From Hydrangea macrophylla (taxonomy: Eukaryota; Streptophyta; Magnoliopsida; Cornales; Hydrangeaceae), in contig CM066988.1 in assembly GCA_033977485.1 (NCBI GenBank), positions 72,655,169 to 72,719,168 on the forward strand: a stretch of 64,000 bases of DNA. Direction: 5' to 3'. Shown one piece after another: positions 46,637 to 58,298 of this stretch. Every line of letters begins with the position of its first letter. Within the stretch, counting starts at the first letter, position 1. Under the pieces are notes generated by a model. The model was given only the letters and a program-made list of their open reading frames with translations, did no database searches and was not told where the DNA came from. The translations under genes and the position numbers were made by a program.

Positions 46637-47891
46637 AAATTTTTACTACTAGTTATGCGCGAGCGTGCCAGAGCCAAATGGGCTCAGTTTGTGTGCAAAC
46701 TAATTTCCTATACGCTTGTGTGAGTGATACATAAGGCTTTATGATCTGACTTCTAACGGGTGATTGTGTGAGATGAGTAGGAAAGTACCCTCACCAAAAA
46801 TCATATGGCAGTACTGAAGCGTATAAACCAATTAGTGTAGAGTTTACCAAGTAAACAATCACAAACGATTAACAAAATATGAGGAGATTTTATTAAATGT
46901 TTAGAAAAATAAAACATAACCGAAGAACAAAATCAGTACAGACTCTGATTGTTCAGAAGAACGAAAATAGTAAAATAACAAAAGAACTGACCTATTTGCT
47001 ATGGATGCAGAATAACGAGAACACAAAGGTTGAATGCTGTATGAGTACTGTTGAATGCGGTTTTTCGAAGAGATGTGAAGTCCTTTGCATGGTTGGTCTG
47101 CCCTTGTATTTATAGCGGCCTCTAACAGTTCTGATAAGGAAAGGACTCCTTGACTTGCGCTTCAAGTAGGTGATTGAATGTAGAATCCTTCCTAATCCCA
47201 AATTCTTGTCTTACCCCAATCCTAATTGAATCAATTCCAATATTTTAGGGATTAGCCTTCTATATCTAGCTGGACGTGATCAGATCCCACTCTTAAACCG
47301 AATCTGCCTCCTTAAATCTAGGGTAACGTCACCGTGACAGCTAAGAACAGTACCGCCTTCCCCTTTTGGCTCATTGGGCTCTCATGATCACATCTTTAGC
47401 CAAATCGGGCTCGCAACTTCCAACTGTCATACTTTCGGACTTCCATGCCCGATGACGATCTTTCGAATGCTCATGACCAATCGGGCTCATGCAACCGACC
47501 TTTATTGTTAACCAGTATGGTGTCCGATTGTTAAATGTACTCTCTTAATCATTCATCGGGCTTCCCTTTGACGCCAGCTTATGCCTCTCGGATGCCCGAT
47601 CGCTGTTGCTCCTGCTTGATCTCTCAGTCAAACTCCCACACTCGCTATTGCTTACTTATTCAAAAGATGATGCCCGATCGGTCGGTACATGACTCATACC
47701 GCATATCGGGCTCCACCAAACTGGGATAACAGCCTTGTCCTAAACCATGTGATGTTCCCTCTCAGAGCCCGATGGGCCCTTGAAGCCTCTGGGCCGGCCA
47801 CTCCTCGACGTACCTTGGGCCGATCATCCTCAGGCCCATTTCAACACATCACTCGGGCTCAAAAACCTTTGGCAATTTTTAGGTGCAAACA
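46637..47891 (-). repeat. Tat element 5' LTR
   Basis: On the minus strand it starts TGTTTGCACCTAAAAATTGCC (47891) and ends near 46637-46656; the exact inner end is unclear because TG...CA is not obvious there. A TATA box is at 47115-47107. Upstream of it, at about 47395-47880, the motif ATCGGGC or its complement GCCCGAT occurs about eight times. No partner 3' LTR is visible left of pol. Confidence 0.75.
47107..47115 (-). promoter_or_regulatory. Tat LTR TATA box
   Basis: Minus-strand CTATAAATA in GCCGCTATAAATACAAGGG, about 780 bp into the LTR and 500 bp before the gag ATG. Confidence 0.6.
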
Positions 47892-49145
47892 ATTTCCTAA
47901 GTGGTTATAATCTTCTTTGAGTGCTGGGAATATGCTTTCAAAGCCTGTATTTTAAAACCCCTCTAAAACCCCAACATTTGGATTCCAAGAAATAAAACAT
48001 GTTTTCTCAAAACCTCCAAAATAGTGAGTTATTCAACGGACCCTCTTTGACTAAACCCAGCCTTTGCATATAGATTCCTGTAGAACCTTTCATAGGACTG
48101 TTGATTTATCTTTTCAGATAGGACAATGTGATATAACTGTTGTATGCCCTAATGGGATTACCTGCGCGATGCAGACGCTTATGTGGCATGAGGTAGAACC
48201 TCTTTCTTATGATTCCTAAGGCAATCACTCACATGCGATCACATTGAGTTGACCTGTCTAGGCACCATGACAAGGATGTCTGTTCCACGTTCACAAAGAT
48301 ATACATCACGAACCTTGTTTGTTGGTCCAAAGACATAAGTGTATGAAAACTTGCTAGACAGTATATCATCGTCATCACCTGCTTCTGTCATATAGCCAGT
48401 TTTTCCCAGAAACTCTGTCCAGATATCCTAGATATAACCAGTTTCTCCCAGAAACTCTGTCCAGATATCCTAGATATAACCAGATTCTCCCAAAAACTCT
48501 GTCCAGATATCCCAAATATAACCAGTTTCTCCCAGAAACTCTGTCTAGATATCCCAGATATAATCAGTTTCTCCCATAAACTTGTCTAGATATCCTAGAT
48601 ATAACCAGTTTCTCCCAGAAACTCTGTCCAAGTATCCCAGATATAACCAGTTTCTCCCAGAAACTCTATACAGATATCTCTGATATAACTAGTTTCTCCC
48701 AGAAACTTTGTCCAGATATCCCAGATATAACCAGTTTCTCCTAGAAACTCTGTCCAGATATCCTTAAACCCCTATTATCCCCTGGTGATCATGCTGAAAA
48801 GTAAAGTTAGCACACTCTGTATGGCTAGGACCTCACTTGCTTAACTGTTATCTGCTAGAAGTAGGGGCATCATATAGATTAGCGCTTACATCCGCATGCT
48901 TATCTCATTTGCATGCACCGTTCTTGTCAGTCTGCATGCACTGTCTCATTCTGTCTACAAGCAATCCATGTTTATTAAGATCACTGTCATTCTCTGTCTG
49001 AAGTCATCACTGTCAAAATTTGATACAATCCTCTCAAATCTGTAGGGTCACTATAGATTCTTAAGGTCAACAGCTGGAATCTTCGTCTTTAATCAGAAAT
49101 TCAGATAATCGGCTAGTCAGAATCAGCACAACAAGTTTTTTCAGC
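47892..49145 (+). other. 5' leader region of Tat-type element B2
   Basis: No gene. The first 200 bp (AGTGGTTATAATCTTCTTTGAG..., ...CCAAGAAATAAAACATG) resemble 60880-61080 inside the solo LTR at 59245-63819, so part of this may be an LTR of that family. It contains the 42-bp minisatellite at 48392-48764 and ends at the B2 gag ATG. LTR and primer-site boundaries were not resolved. Confidence 0.45.
48392..48764 (+). repeat. 42-bp minisatellite, about nine units
   Basis: Unit text: ATAACCAGTTTCTCCCAGAA, then ACTCTGTCCAGATATCC and TAGAT. Units differ by one to four bases, and one is shortened. It lies about 380 bp upstream of the B2 gag start, in what would be the 5' untranslated RNA. Expandable tandem arrays are common in the untranslated parts of Tat/Ogre-type elements. 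Confidence 0.93.
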
Positions 49146-51197
49146 ATGAACCAGGAAGAGTTAGAGAATAAGGTTACCGAGTTGGCAGCGACCATAAGCC
49201 ATCAGTCCGACAGACCGGCCCAAGTTTTGAAGTTTATAGAAAAATTGAAACAGCAACAGCCACAGTATCCACCTGGGTTCCCACCACCACCGGGATTCAT
49301 GCCGCCACCACCGCCGGGGTTTGTGCCACCACCCATTGGCATACATGAGAATAATGGGGAAGAAGATTGGTGATGACTACATGCTAGACCTAGAAGGCCT
49401 TTTTGAGCCTGTTAAGCTGAAACTGCAAAAAAATTTTCAAGATGCCGCCATTAACCATTTTGATGGGACTGGGAATCCAAAAATCCATGTGAAACTGTGT
49501 ATGAGCATCTTTCAGTCAATGGGCTGCAATCATGAGCACATTGCAATGTTGTTCTCACAAACTCTCGCAAAGTCTGCACTGTCGTGGTTCCTTACCTTGG
49601 AAGCTTCCAAAACTCGGGCATGGGTAGATATCGTTCGAGTATTTGTCAATCACTATTCTTACAATCAAGAGATGGATGTCACGATCAGGGAGTTAGAAAC
49701 TACCTGGCAGAACAACAATGAATCCTTCGCTGCTTTCCTAAGCAGATGGAGGAACAAAGTGGCCTAAATGACCCACCGGCCAGTTGAGAAGGAACAAGTG
49801 AGAATGTTAATCCAAACTCTACAACCACTCTACCATGAGAAACTATTCTATCAATCCAACTCCACCTTTGAGGAGTAGTTTTAAGTTGGGACTCGAATTG
49901 AAGACGCTATCAGGGAAGGAAAGATTACGAAGGAAGAGCCTCCAAGTCAGTCAAAAAGGCCCAATTACTCTCGCAACTGTAACGACCCTGGTGCTGTGGG
50001 CGGGCTGTTGTAGGTTCCTTTGTGGCTACAGTATGTGCTGGCAGGGTACACACTATGGGAAGTTCATCCCACATCGCCTGGGTGTGGAAAAGTAATGTTC
50101 TATATATGTATGGTTTCAAGTCTCCCTAGTAAGAGGCCTTTTGGGCAGTGGCCCAAGAACAAATCCGTGTGGGTTTGGACCCAATGCGGACAACATCTTA
50201 CTGAGCGAGACTTGGGTCATGACAGCAACACTCCAGATGTCAATGCCCTTAGCAGTTAACCCATGGCGTACCCTCCTAGGCCATACCAACCCTCCAACCA
50301 AGCAAACACACCCAATCGCCCTTTCCAAAAAAAGCCTCCTCACAATTTTGCCAAGCTAGAGATCTCCCTGTCCTCAGCCTTAGACCGTCTCCTCAAAAAG
50401 GGCCACCTCCAATTGCTCCAACATCAAAATACCCCACCACCACCAAGCTTTGACATGTCCAAGCATTACACCTACCACCAAGCCCTTGGCCACAACACCG
50501 ATGATTGCATGCGCCTCCGCCATGATATCCAAGGCCTCATTGACCAAAATATCATTGAGTCACCACCAAAGCAGCCCCATGTTACCCAAAATCCCCTGCC
50601 AAACCACCAAAATATCAGTCTCATCAAATTCGACCCCGTGTCCTTCAACCTCATCGCTTATATCACTCCCTTAGGACACCCCTTGCCTCTCCTTGACATC
50701 TCAGAGTTTGAGGGAATTCACCTGATTGAAGGGGAGGATGGTGAATGGCAGCAGCAGCTAAATGATGAACAAGATTTATTCTTTCTAGAAGAACACGATC
50801 TAAGAGCGGTAGACCTCAAATGGTATGATCCCAAGAAAGAGAGTGATGCCTCCATCTGGAACGAGCCAGAGAAACCATTTGTAGGAATAGACTGCGAGTG
50901 GTTCAAAGAAGATGGGACTACAGGAGGACCAGCACATGTCGAGATTGATCATCTGACTAGGTCAGGTCGTTATTATCAGCCTCCACAACATGTCGCGAAA
51001 ACCGTCGAGAAAGGACCAGTCAAGGATAAGGGAAAAGAAAAAATGGATGAGGTCATCAAAGAGGACAATGAGTTGATAAAGCAATTGAAGAAAACTCAAG
51101 CGCATCTTTCAATGTGGGACATCAAGGTAACATCGTACAAGTATAGGCAGGCCATGTTGAATTCCTTAGCTGGAATTGAGGTCTCCATTGTCGCTAC
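49146..51197 (+). pseudogene. Tat-type element B2 gag and linker
   Basis: MNQEELENKVTELAATISHQ opens a coiled-coil-like N-terminus with a proline/phenylalanine-rich end (PPGFPPPPGFMPPPPPGF). After a frameshift the gag core reads HFDGTGNPKIHVKLCMSIFQ, LSWFLTLEASKTRAWVDIVR, ESFAAFLSRWRNKVA-stop-MTHRP at 49400-49770. A second open frame at 50263-51197 has HYTYHQALGHNTDDCMRLRH, a Cys/His box usual in this family, then HLTRSGRYYQPPQH and HLSMWDIKVTS. The stop after KVA fits CAA-to-TAA. R2 is inserted at 51198 within EVSIVA; the protease continues at 58299 in the same frame. Confidence 0.85.
51193..51197 (+). repeat. R2 target-site duplication (left), GCTAC
   Basis: GCTAC precedes the R2 LTR end; GCTGC follows R2 at 58299-58303. 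Four of five bases match, consistent with a 5-bp duplication plus one mutation. Confidence 0.6.
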
Positions 51198-52836
51198 TAA
51201 CACGACTAAATAGTTGTGCGCTCTTGTGCAACACCCAAGTGTAGGTGATCGTGCAAGTAATATAGTACTGGAAGTCCAGGTCGATCCCACAGGGAAGGAA
51301 TAAGAAGAATATCTACTAAGTTATAACCTAAAGAAAAGGAAAAAGATAAAAATACGGGTGGAGGTTCTAACGAATCCTAATCAATTAAATTAAACAAACT
51401 AATAGACTAAAGTATAAAGAAACATAATTAATTACATAGATAAATTAAAGGTGTTGGAAACACCTGAATCCACATTGATCCTAACCATCTACCATGCATA
51501 CTCATTAATGTTCTATGGAGTTCATTCCTCTTCAGTATTCCGTATTTTTCTAAAGATATAGAATCAATAGCCCTTTCATGACCAGGACTACATCATCACA
51601 GTTGGTTTAAAATACTTGGAAGACAGTTTAAAATAATGGTTATTACTTGCACTCTAAATGGTGTTAGTATTCAAAGTGGTTTTCAAAAGTCATTGAAGAA
51701 AATAGCCTTGCGGCTTTAAGTTCTAAAAACTGTTGTGACAAACTGAGCTTATAGGGACAATTTGATGACAGATTTCTAAAACAAAAAGTCATGGAATACT
51801 TAAAAGAATCATCTCAGGAATCAACAAGTTCGATCGATCGAAGCACTCTCGATCGATCGGACAGCATCATCCTTCAATCGATCGAAATGTCTTCGATCGC
51901 TTGACTATGGCTCTGGTTCGATCGATCGAAATATCTTCGATTGAACGAGCCCAGGTTTTCTATATCATACATGGAAGAGGCTAAGAATCAATATTTCATC
52001 ACATATTTCCAACGTCTAAACTATGGAAACATAATTAAATTAATACAGCAACAGTAAACTAAGACAATCATAATAACTATATCAATAAACAATCAAATAC
52101 GATGAAGGAATAGAATAATCTGGAAACAATCTGAAATAAACTTGTAATAATCATGAAACCAACTTGAATCTTCAATAATCGTCAATATATTAATGAAAAA
52201 GAGGAAGAAAAAGATGAATCTAACATAATCTACTCCTAATCTAACCCTAAAACTACCCTAAAACTGCTGTTTTCTGCGTTCTGGAACGTCCTCTCTTTGT
52301 CTGGCGTCGAAACGACTTATATATATAGGGTTCCTGCAGAATTTACGCAACTTTTGTATGAATATAAAGTTCAATCGATCGAGCTATGTTCGATCGATCG
52401 AAGGTTCGATCGATTGAACTCTCCTCAATCGATTGAACTCTCTGATTTTGACAACTCTGCGCACCGATAGGAGAAGGCCATAACGTTTTATTCGGACCTT
52501 GGATTGATTTCCCATTTGCGGCCACACGACCGTAACCCAAAGATCTACATTTCATATCTCTGGGAAAATCTTCCAAATCTGAAGTCTTCATTGTCAAAAT
52601 TGGCGTTTTCTCAGCTGCTTCTGTTGTTCTCTTCACCAGAATCACTTTTTTTAGCTCCACTTCATTGATTTACATTCTAATACCTATAAAACAACGCATA
52701 AACATATGTTTTAGCATTAACACAATAAAAAGAACATTGTTATTAGAATCCACCTAAATGTAGGGACTTTGGGGATAAAAATATGCATAAAAGATCATAT
52801 AATATGCTATGAATATGCACTTTTCACCTCAAATCA
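51198..52836 (-). repeat. R2 3' LTR
   Basis: 1,639 bp, plus strand TAACACGACTAAATAG ... CACCTCAAATCA, with palindrome clusters at about 51829-51945 and 52372-52432 around a TATA box at 52330-52318 (minus). Confidence 0.88.
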
Positions 52837-52871
52837 CACCCCCCAACTTGCTCGTTGCTAGTCCCTAGCAA
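52837..52871 (-). other. R2 polypurine tract and hairpin
   Basis: Same as R1: TTGCTAGGGACTAGCAA stem-loop, then a GTTGGGGGGTG purine run abutting the LTR. Confidence 0.78.
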
Positions 52872-54609
52872 TGAAGCGAACTATAGCAATGTTTATTTAA
52901 ACTCTAGAAATTGAAAACAAAATAAAGTAAAAATCCTAACTCACTTTTCGCAGGAATCGTGATTGCATTTAGTCTATGCAATAATCCTTTAAACCCCTAG
53001 GTTCCCCCTAGTGGACGAGTGTTGTCTCGTGAGGGTTTGCAGTGAATCTACCCACAAAATTCATGTTTATGGTAATGGTTCTCATTTAAATGTTTTCACA
53101 AAAATTTTCCTCTCATTTAGCAATATAGTTAAGCTTAACAATCTCTTGAAACTCTCTAGTAAGCCATAGCAATGCAACACACACATTACAGTTAATTTAC
53201 TATCAAAGTCATTAGAATGTTCTATACCTATTAATCTTCAAGTGTGTGTGTGAATGGACAACCAAAATACAAAACTTTAATTTTAAAGTTTACATAACCT
53301 AAGATACTATCAAGACGTTCATTTTGACTCAACTCTCATCGGGATTACACTCTCAAGATGAAATCACTCCGAATTAGGTGTAATAATTAGCACTCATGAT
53401 ATGGAAGCTATAAGGAGTAAATGTAAATGGAATCTAATGCTTCTCATATCTAAATAGAAAAACGAAAATTTTATAGAGCATAAAGTCTCATGAATGGATA
53501 CTTTTCACTAGAAGAGCGAGATACCGTAGAGAACTCTCTCATTACCTTAACTTCAAATCCAATTACTTAAAATCATTAGGTGTTGGAAAAAGAAGTGTTT
53601 GATTGAGAGGAAAGAGGCATGTGATTTTCTATTGGGTTAAAGGATGTGATTGGAATATCTACTATAACTTTTCAAACATCCCCACATCTCCAATCTTTAT
53701 CTCCTTCTCTCTTTTTTTTATTTATTTTTTTGCACTCTTCTTTTTTTTATAATTTTTTTTTCTTTTGTAACAACCATTGGCATTTTTTTTCTTTTTTTTT
53801 TCATCATTTTTTTTCTTTGCCAACTTTCCCTTATTTACACAACCAAACTTCTAGTCACGATAACACATCCCAATCATTCCTAGGTAGAGAAAAGAAGCTC
53901 AAACTTGTATTTTGGAATTAGGCATAGATTTAAGGAATTATAATGACAATGCAATTATGATAAGGCTCAAGAGGTGAAGTGAAGGAATATTATAGAGGTA
54001 GGCCAAGGCTATATTATCCATGTATGGTCAAAAGATAGCCTAAATCATCTTTTAAGTTAACAGGATTATTCATTTCAGTAAATTCAAGAGCTCTAAAGTT
54101 TGGTAAATCCTGAACGTTCTGTTCTAGTGATCAGTCAAAATGAAGAAGAAAAATGAGACTTACAACGAATTAATACGCTTTTCAAAAAGTAAGATTGATT
54201 TTATAAAACCCTCAAAAACAAATAATGGCACAAAAGCTCACTTGGGTTATTAGTCTCCACTACAGTCTCTCAAGACACCTAAGCTATGCTTACTAATCCA
54301 TTTTAGCTATGTACAAGGTTGTCACAATGTGCTCAAAATTGTTTGAAGATTAAAAGGCATAAAACATACTATAACTAAGATAGTAAAAAAACTATCATAG
54401 TATATTACATAGTAATAACATATAGAAAGTAACACTAATGCATCATAACTAACTACATTAACTAAGAGAGAAATACGAGAACCATTTTATTATCTTAAAA
54501 ATTAAAATTTTTAAAATTTTTGCAATTTTGATTTACTGAGACATGTTGCTAAGCAAGTATATTAACATTAAAGCATAAAAAGAAAGAAACAAGGCATGCA
54601 ATGACTCAC
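52872..54609 (-). other. R2 non-coding interior
   Basis: Colinear with R1 41237-43020, with T-rich tracts near 53710-53815 (plus strand). No ORF of note. Confidence 0.6.
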
Positions 54610-54645
54610 TCCCCCCAACTAAAACTAAACATTGTCCTCAATGTT
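54610..54645 (-). other. R2 internal polypurine-like module with hairpin
   Basis: AACATTGAGGACAATGTT hairpin followed by TTGGGGGGAGT on the minus strand, identical in layout to R1 43021-43056. Confidence 0.7.
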
Positions 54646-54893
54646 CTAAACTAAGCACATGAACATGCAAAGTAAAGAGAGAGAAGGCTATTACCTCGAG
54701 GCGTTAATATCCAAAAAAAATTTATATGTTACCTACAAAATCATTAGTAGAACAACGAAAAATAGAGACTATAATACAACTACTCAGTAAATAAATTCGG
54801 TTAATCAAGATTTTTATCATAAATTAATAACCGAAATTTTTGAGGCCATTGAAATAATTTAACAGTGAGAAGAACATTAAGATCCTCATAAAA

Positions 54894-56506
54894 TTACAAC
54901 TCCCCCCAACTAATGTCAAGCTCAAGGTCAGAGGAGATGATGCAAAACCAATGGCTTCCAAAGTTATTGGGGACAGTTATAAGGGGAATACCACGATTTT
55001 TAGGAATTACACTCAAGGCAAGATCTTTGGTATTGGTATTTTCTATAACGACCTCTATTTTAATACTAAAAACAGGAGGAGGCCATGGTTCGATAAAAGG
55101 GGCAGGGTCAAAGTGATGTTCTAATTTAGCTTCTTTACCCTCCTCGTGGATTAGAACATAATCTATGGAGATATGATCATAGGAATTTAATTTCTGTTCT
55201 ATGCACCTGGTTTTGGACTGGACTTGGATAAAGGTATCTATTTGAGCCTCAATACCATTATTACTCAAGAAGGTCAAGCTGTCTAGCAGTCTAGCAGATT
55301 ACTAGGTTCTTGTGGAAGGTGAAGATCGTCTAATGTGGGCCCAATATTTTCCAAGTCCTCTCTCAAAGAATTTTGAAATTTAAAACTTTGTGCAGTGCAT
55401 GTGCTAGAATCCTTACCATCCTTTTCCACAACACATTCTATTTGTTCAACATTAGGGTACACATGATTTTCAAGCTCGGGATGAGAGCGTTGATTGATAA
55501 AGAAGATGGGTGATGGGCAACTTGGTGACACCACCTCTTCGGCCGAAAGAGGTGAGAGTTCATGAATACCACATAAATCTAAATTAAATTTAGAAATTTC
55601 AATAACGTCCTCCCTAGGGTCACTATCAAAGGTAGTGTTAGAGTCAACAGGGGACTCATCCTTTCCTAATTGCGTGCAATCACCTAAACTCTCATCATCT
55701 TTTAAAACCTCATTTTCATCCTCGTAACTCTCCTCACTATATGTGTCATCTATTAAAGTACTCTGGACCAGGAGACTGTGCAAATTTATCCAGGCAGTGA
55801 AGGAGTTGATATCTAGGATTGTGTATTGAGGAGAAGATGATTCTACAACTTCATGCTCAATGGTTTGGTTTTGGAGTTCTTGTTGGGTTATCACTTTCTC
55901 GAGTAAGCTATTAACCTCATTCGGTATAAACCTGTCATTGTCCTCTAATTCCATTCCATTGTTAGTGTCTTGAAATTTAGGTTGTAGTGTTGAAGGACTG
56001 GTATAGTCATCTAAAAGTTAGCTAGCATATGCTTGTTGATATCTAGTTTCTAATTTATCTAGTGCACTATCTAGCCTTTTCATTTCACTGAGCAGTAATT
56101 TTCACATACCATTATCCTCAACTTGGTTATTCTCCTCATTATTACTATATGAAGTTTCGTTCCATTGTTGTTGATAATAGTCCCCTTCCCATTGTAATTG
56201 TGGACAAGACTCGCCAAAGGGAAAGTCTTGGTACGTTTGGTAATCGTGGGAACTACTACTATATCCTATATTATTTTGGTTATAGCCTCATTGCGGTTGA
56301 TAGAACTCTCCATGTGGAGGTTCTTGATATGTTTGATCATACGGGCGACTACCACTATCATTTCCCCATTGTGGTGGTTGGTAGCACTCAGGTTGAAAAT
56401 GCGCGTTATATATGGGTGCTTGCCAACTTGGGGGATAGTTTTCATTACCTAAAGTGTACCTATTCATGGTGTTTGTGTTGTATGGAGGATAATATGGATA
56501 AGACAT
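54894..56506 (-). pseudogene. R2 ORF, homologue of the R1 ORF
   Basis: Starts MSYPYYPPYNTNTMNRYTLG at 56506 and is broken into three main open pieces: 56506-56288, 55954-55283 and 55277-54894. It keeps the R1 order: Tyr/Pro/Gln-rich start, acidic Ser-rich middle (LKDDESLGDCTQLGKDE) and end box IEPWPPPVFSIKIEVVIENT. A short tandem duplication of CTGCTAGA near 55285 helped break the frame. R2 keeps lysine where R1 has a stop after CVVE, so the breaks arose independently and the ancestor was open. Confidence 0.72.
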
Positions 56507-56657
56507 TTTTCACTCAAAATTTTTAAACAATAGAAATTTTATTTATTTTTATGTTTATCTTGTGAGAGAAAAAGTCCAACAGTTTTTATTTGTATTTTTT
56601 TTTTAAGAAAAAGAAAAAAAATGGAAATAACTTAGTAAAATCCTAACCTAGTTGCCT

Positions 56658-56675
56658 TCCCCGGCAACGGCGCCA
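56658..56675 (-). other. R2 primer-binding site, tRNA-Asp type
   Basis: TGGCGCCGTTGCCGGGGA on the minus strand, six bases from the 5' LTR end. Confidence 0.88.
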
Positions 56676-56681
56676 AAAACT

Positions 56682-58298
56682 TGACATGACTAAATAGTTG
56701 TGCGCTCTTGTGCAACACCCAAGTGTAGGTGTTCGTGCAAGTAATATAGTACTGGAAGTCCAGGTCGATCCCACAGGGAAGGAATAAGAAGAATATCTAC
56801 TAAGTTATAACCTAAAGAAAAGAAAAAGATAAAAATACGGGTGGAGGTTCTAACGAATCCTAATCAATAAAATTAAACTAAATAATAGACTAAAGTATAA
56901 AGAAACATAATTAATTAAACAGATAAATTAAAGGTGTTGAAAACACATGAATCCACATTGATCCTAACTATCTACCATGCATACTCATTAATGTTCTATG
57001 GAGTTCATTCCTCTTCAGTATTCCGTATTTTTCTAAAGATATAGAATCAATAGCCCTTTCATGACCGGGACTACATCATCACAGTTGGTTTAAAATACTT
57101 GGAAGATAGTTTAAAATAATGGTTATTACTTGCACTCTAAATGGTGTTAGTATTTAAAGTGGTTTTCAAAAGTCATTGAAGAAAATAGCCTTACGGCTTT
57201 AAGTTCTAAAAACTGTTGTGACAAACTGAGCTTATAGGGACAATTTGATGATAGATTTCTAAAACAGAAAGTCATAGAATACTTAAGATAATTATCTCAG
57301 GAATCAACAAGTTCAATCGATCAAAGCGCTTTCGATTGATCGAACAGCGTCATCCTTCAATCGATTGAAATGTCTTCGATTGCTTGACCATGGCTCTAGT
57401 TTGATCGATCGAAATATCTTCGATCTATTGAGCCCAGGTTTTCTATATCATACATGGCAGAGGCTAAGAATCAATATTTCATCACATATTTCCAACGTCT
57501 AAACTACGGAAACATAATTAAATTAATACAGCAACAGTAAACTAAGACGATCATAATAACTATATCTATAAACAATCAAATACGATAAATGATTAGAAAA
57601 CCTAGAAATAATCTGAAATAAACTTGTAATAATAATGAAACCAACTTGAATCTTCAATAATCTTCAATATATTAATGAAAAAGAGGAAGAAAAAGATGAA
57701 TCTAACATAATCTACTCCTAATCTAACCCTAAAACTACCCTAAAACTGCTATTTTCTGCGTTCTGGAGCATCCTCTCTTCGTCTGGCGTCAAAACGACTT
57801 ATATATAGGGTTCCTGCAGAGTTTACACAACTTTTGGATGAATATAAAGTTCAATCGATCGAGCTTAGTTTGATCGATTGAAGGTTCGATCGATTGAACT
57901 CTCTGATTTTGACAGCTCTGCGCACCGATGGGAGAATGGCCATAACCTTTTACTCGAACCTCGGATTGATCTCCCGTTTGTGGCCACGCGACCGTAACTC
58001 AAAGATCTACATTTCATATCTATAGGAAAATCTTCCAAATTTGAAGTCTTTATTGTCAAAATTGGCGTTTTCTCAGCTGCTTCTGTTGTTCTCTTCACCA
58101 GAATACTTTTCTTTAGCTCCACTTCATTGATTTACATTCTAATACCTATAAAACAACGCATAAATATATTTTTTAGCATTAACACAATAAAAAGAACATT
58201 GTTATTAGAATGCACCTAAATGTAAGAACTTTGGGGATAAAAGTATGCATAAAAGACCATATAATATGCTATGAATATGCACTTTTCACCTCGAATCA
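56682..58298 (-). repeat. R2 5' LTR
   Basis: 1,617 bp, plus strand TGACATGACTAAATAG ... CACCTCGAATCA. The palindrome clusters are partly decayed (57311-57430, 57851-57895). TATA box at 57810-57799 (minus). Confidence 0.88.

Larger units (their letters stand above)
51198..58298 (-). mobile_element. Non-autonomous LTR element R2, nested in B2
   Basis: Minus-strand and structurally complete: 5' LTR 58298-56682, primer site 56675-56658, ORF 56506-54894 (broken), internal module 54645-54610, non-coding 54609-52872, hairpin and polypurine tract 52871-52837, 3' LTR 52836-51198. Total 7.1 kb. Removing it rejoins B2 as V-S-I-V-A-A-L-E-D-I-V in frame. The LTRs differ visibly at several percent with small indels, so it is older than the element at 9981-20740. 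No pol domains. Confidence 0.9.

Noticed and set aside
48392..48764. Regular 42-bp repeats could suggest a CRISPR array
   Set aside because: Units are directly contiguous with no unique spacers, no cas genes, and the context is a plant retroelement leader.
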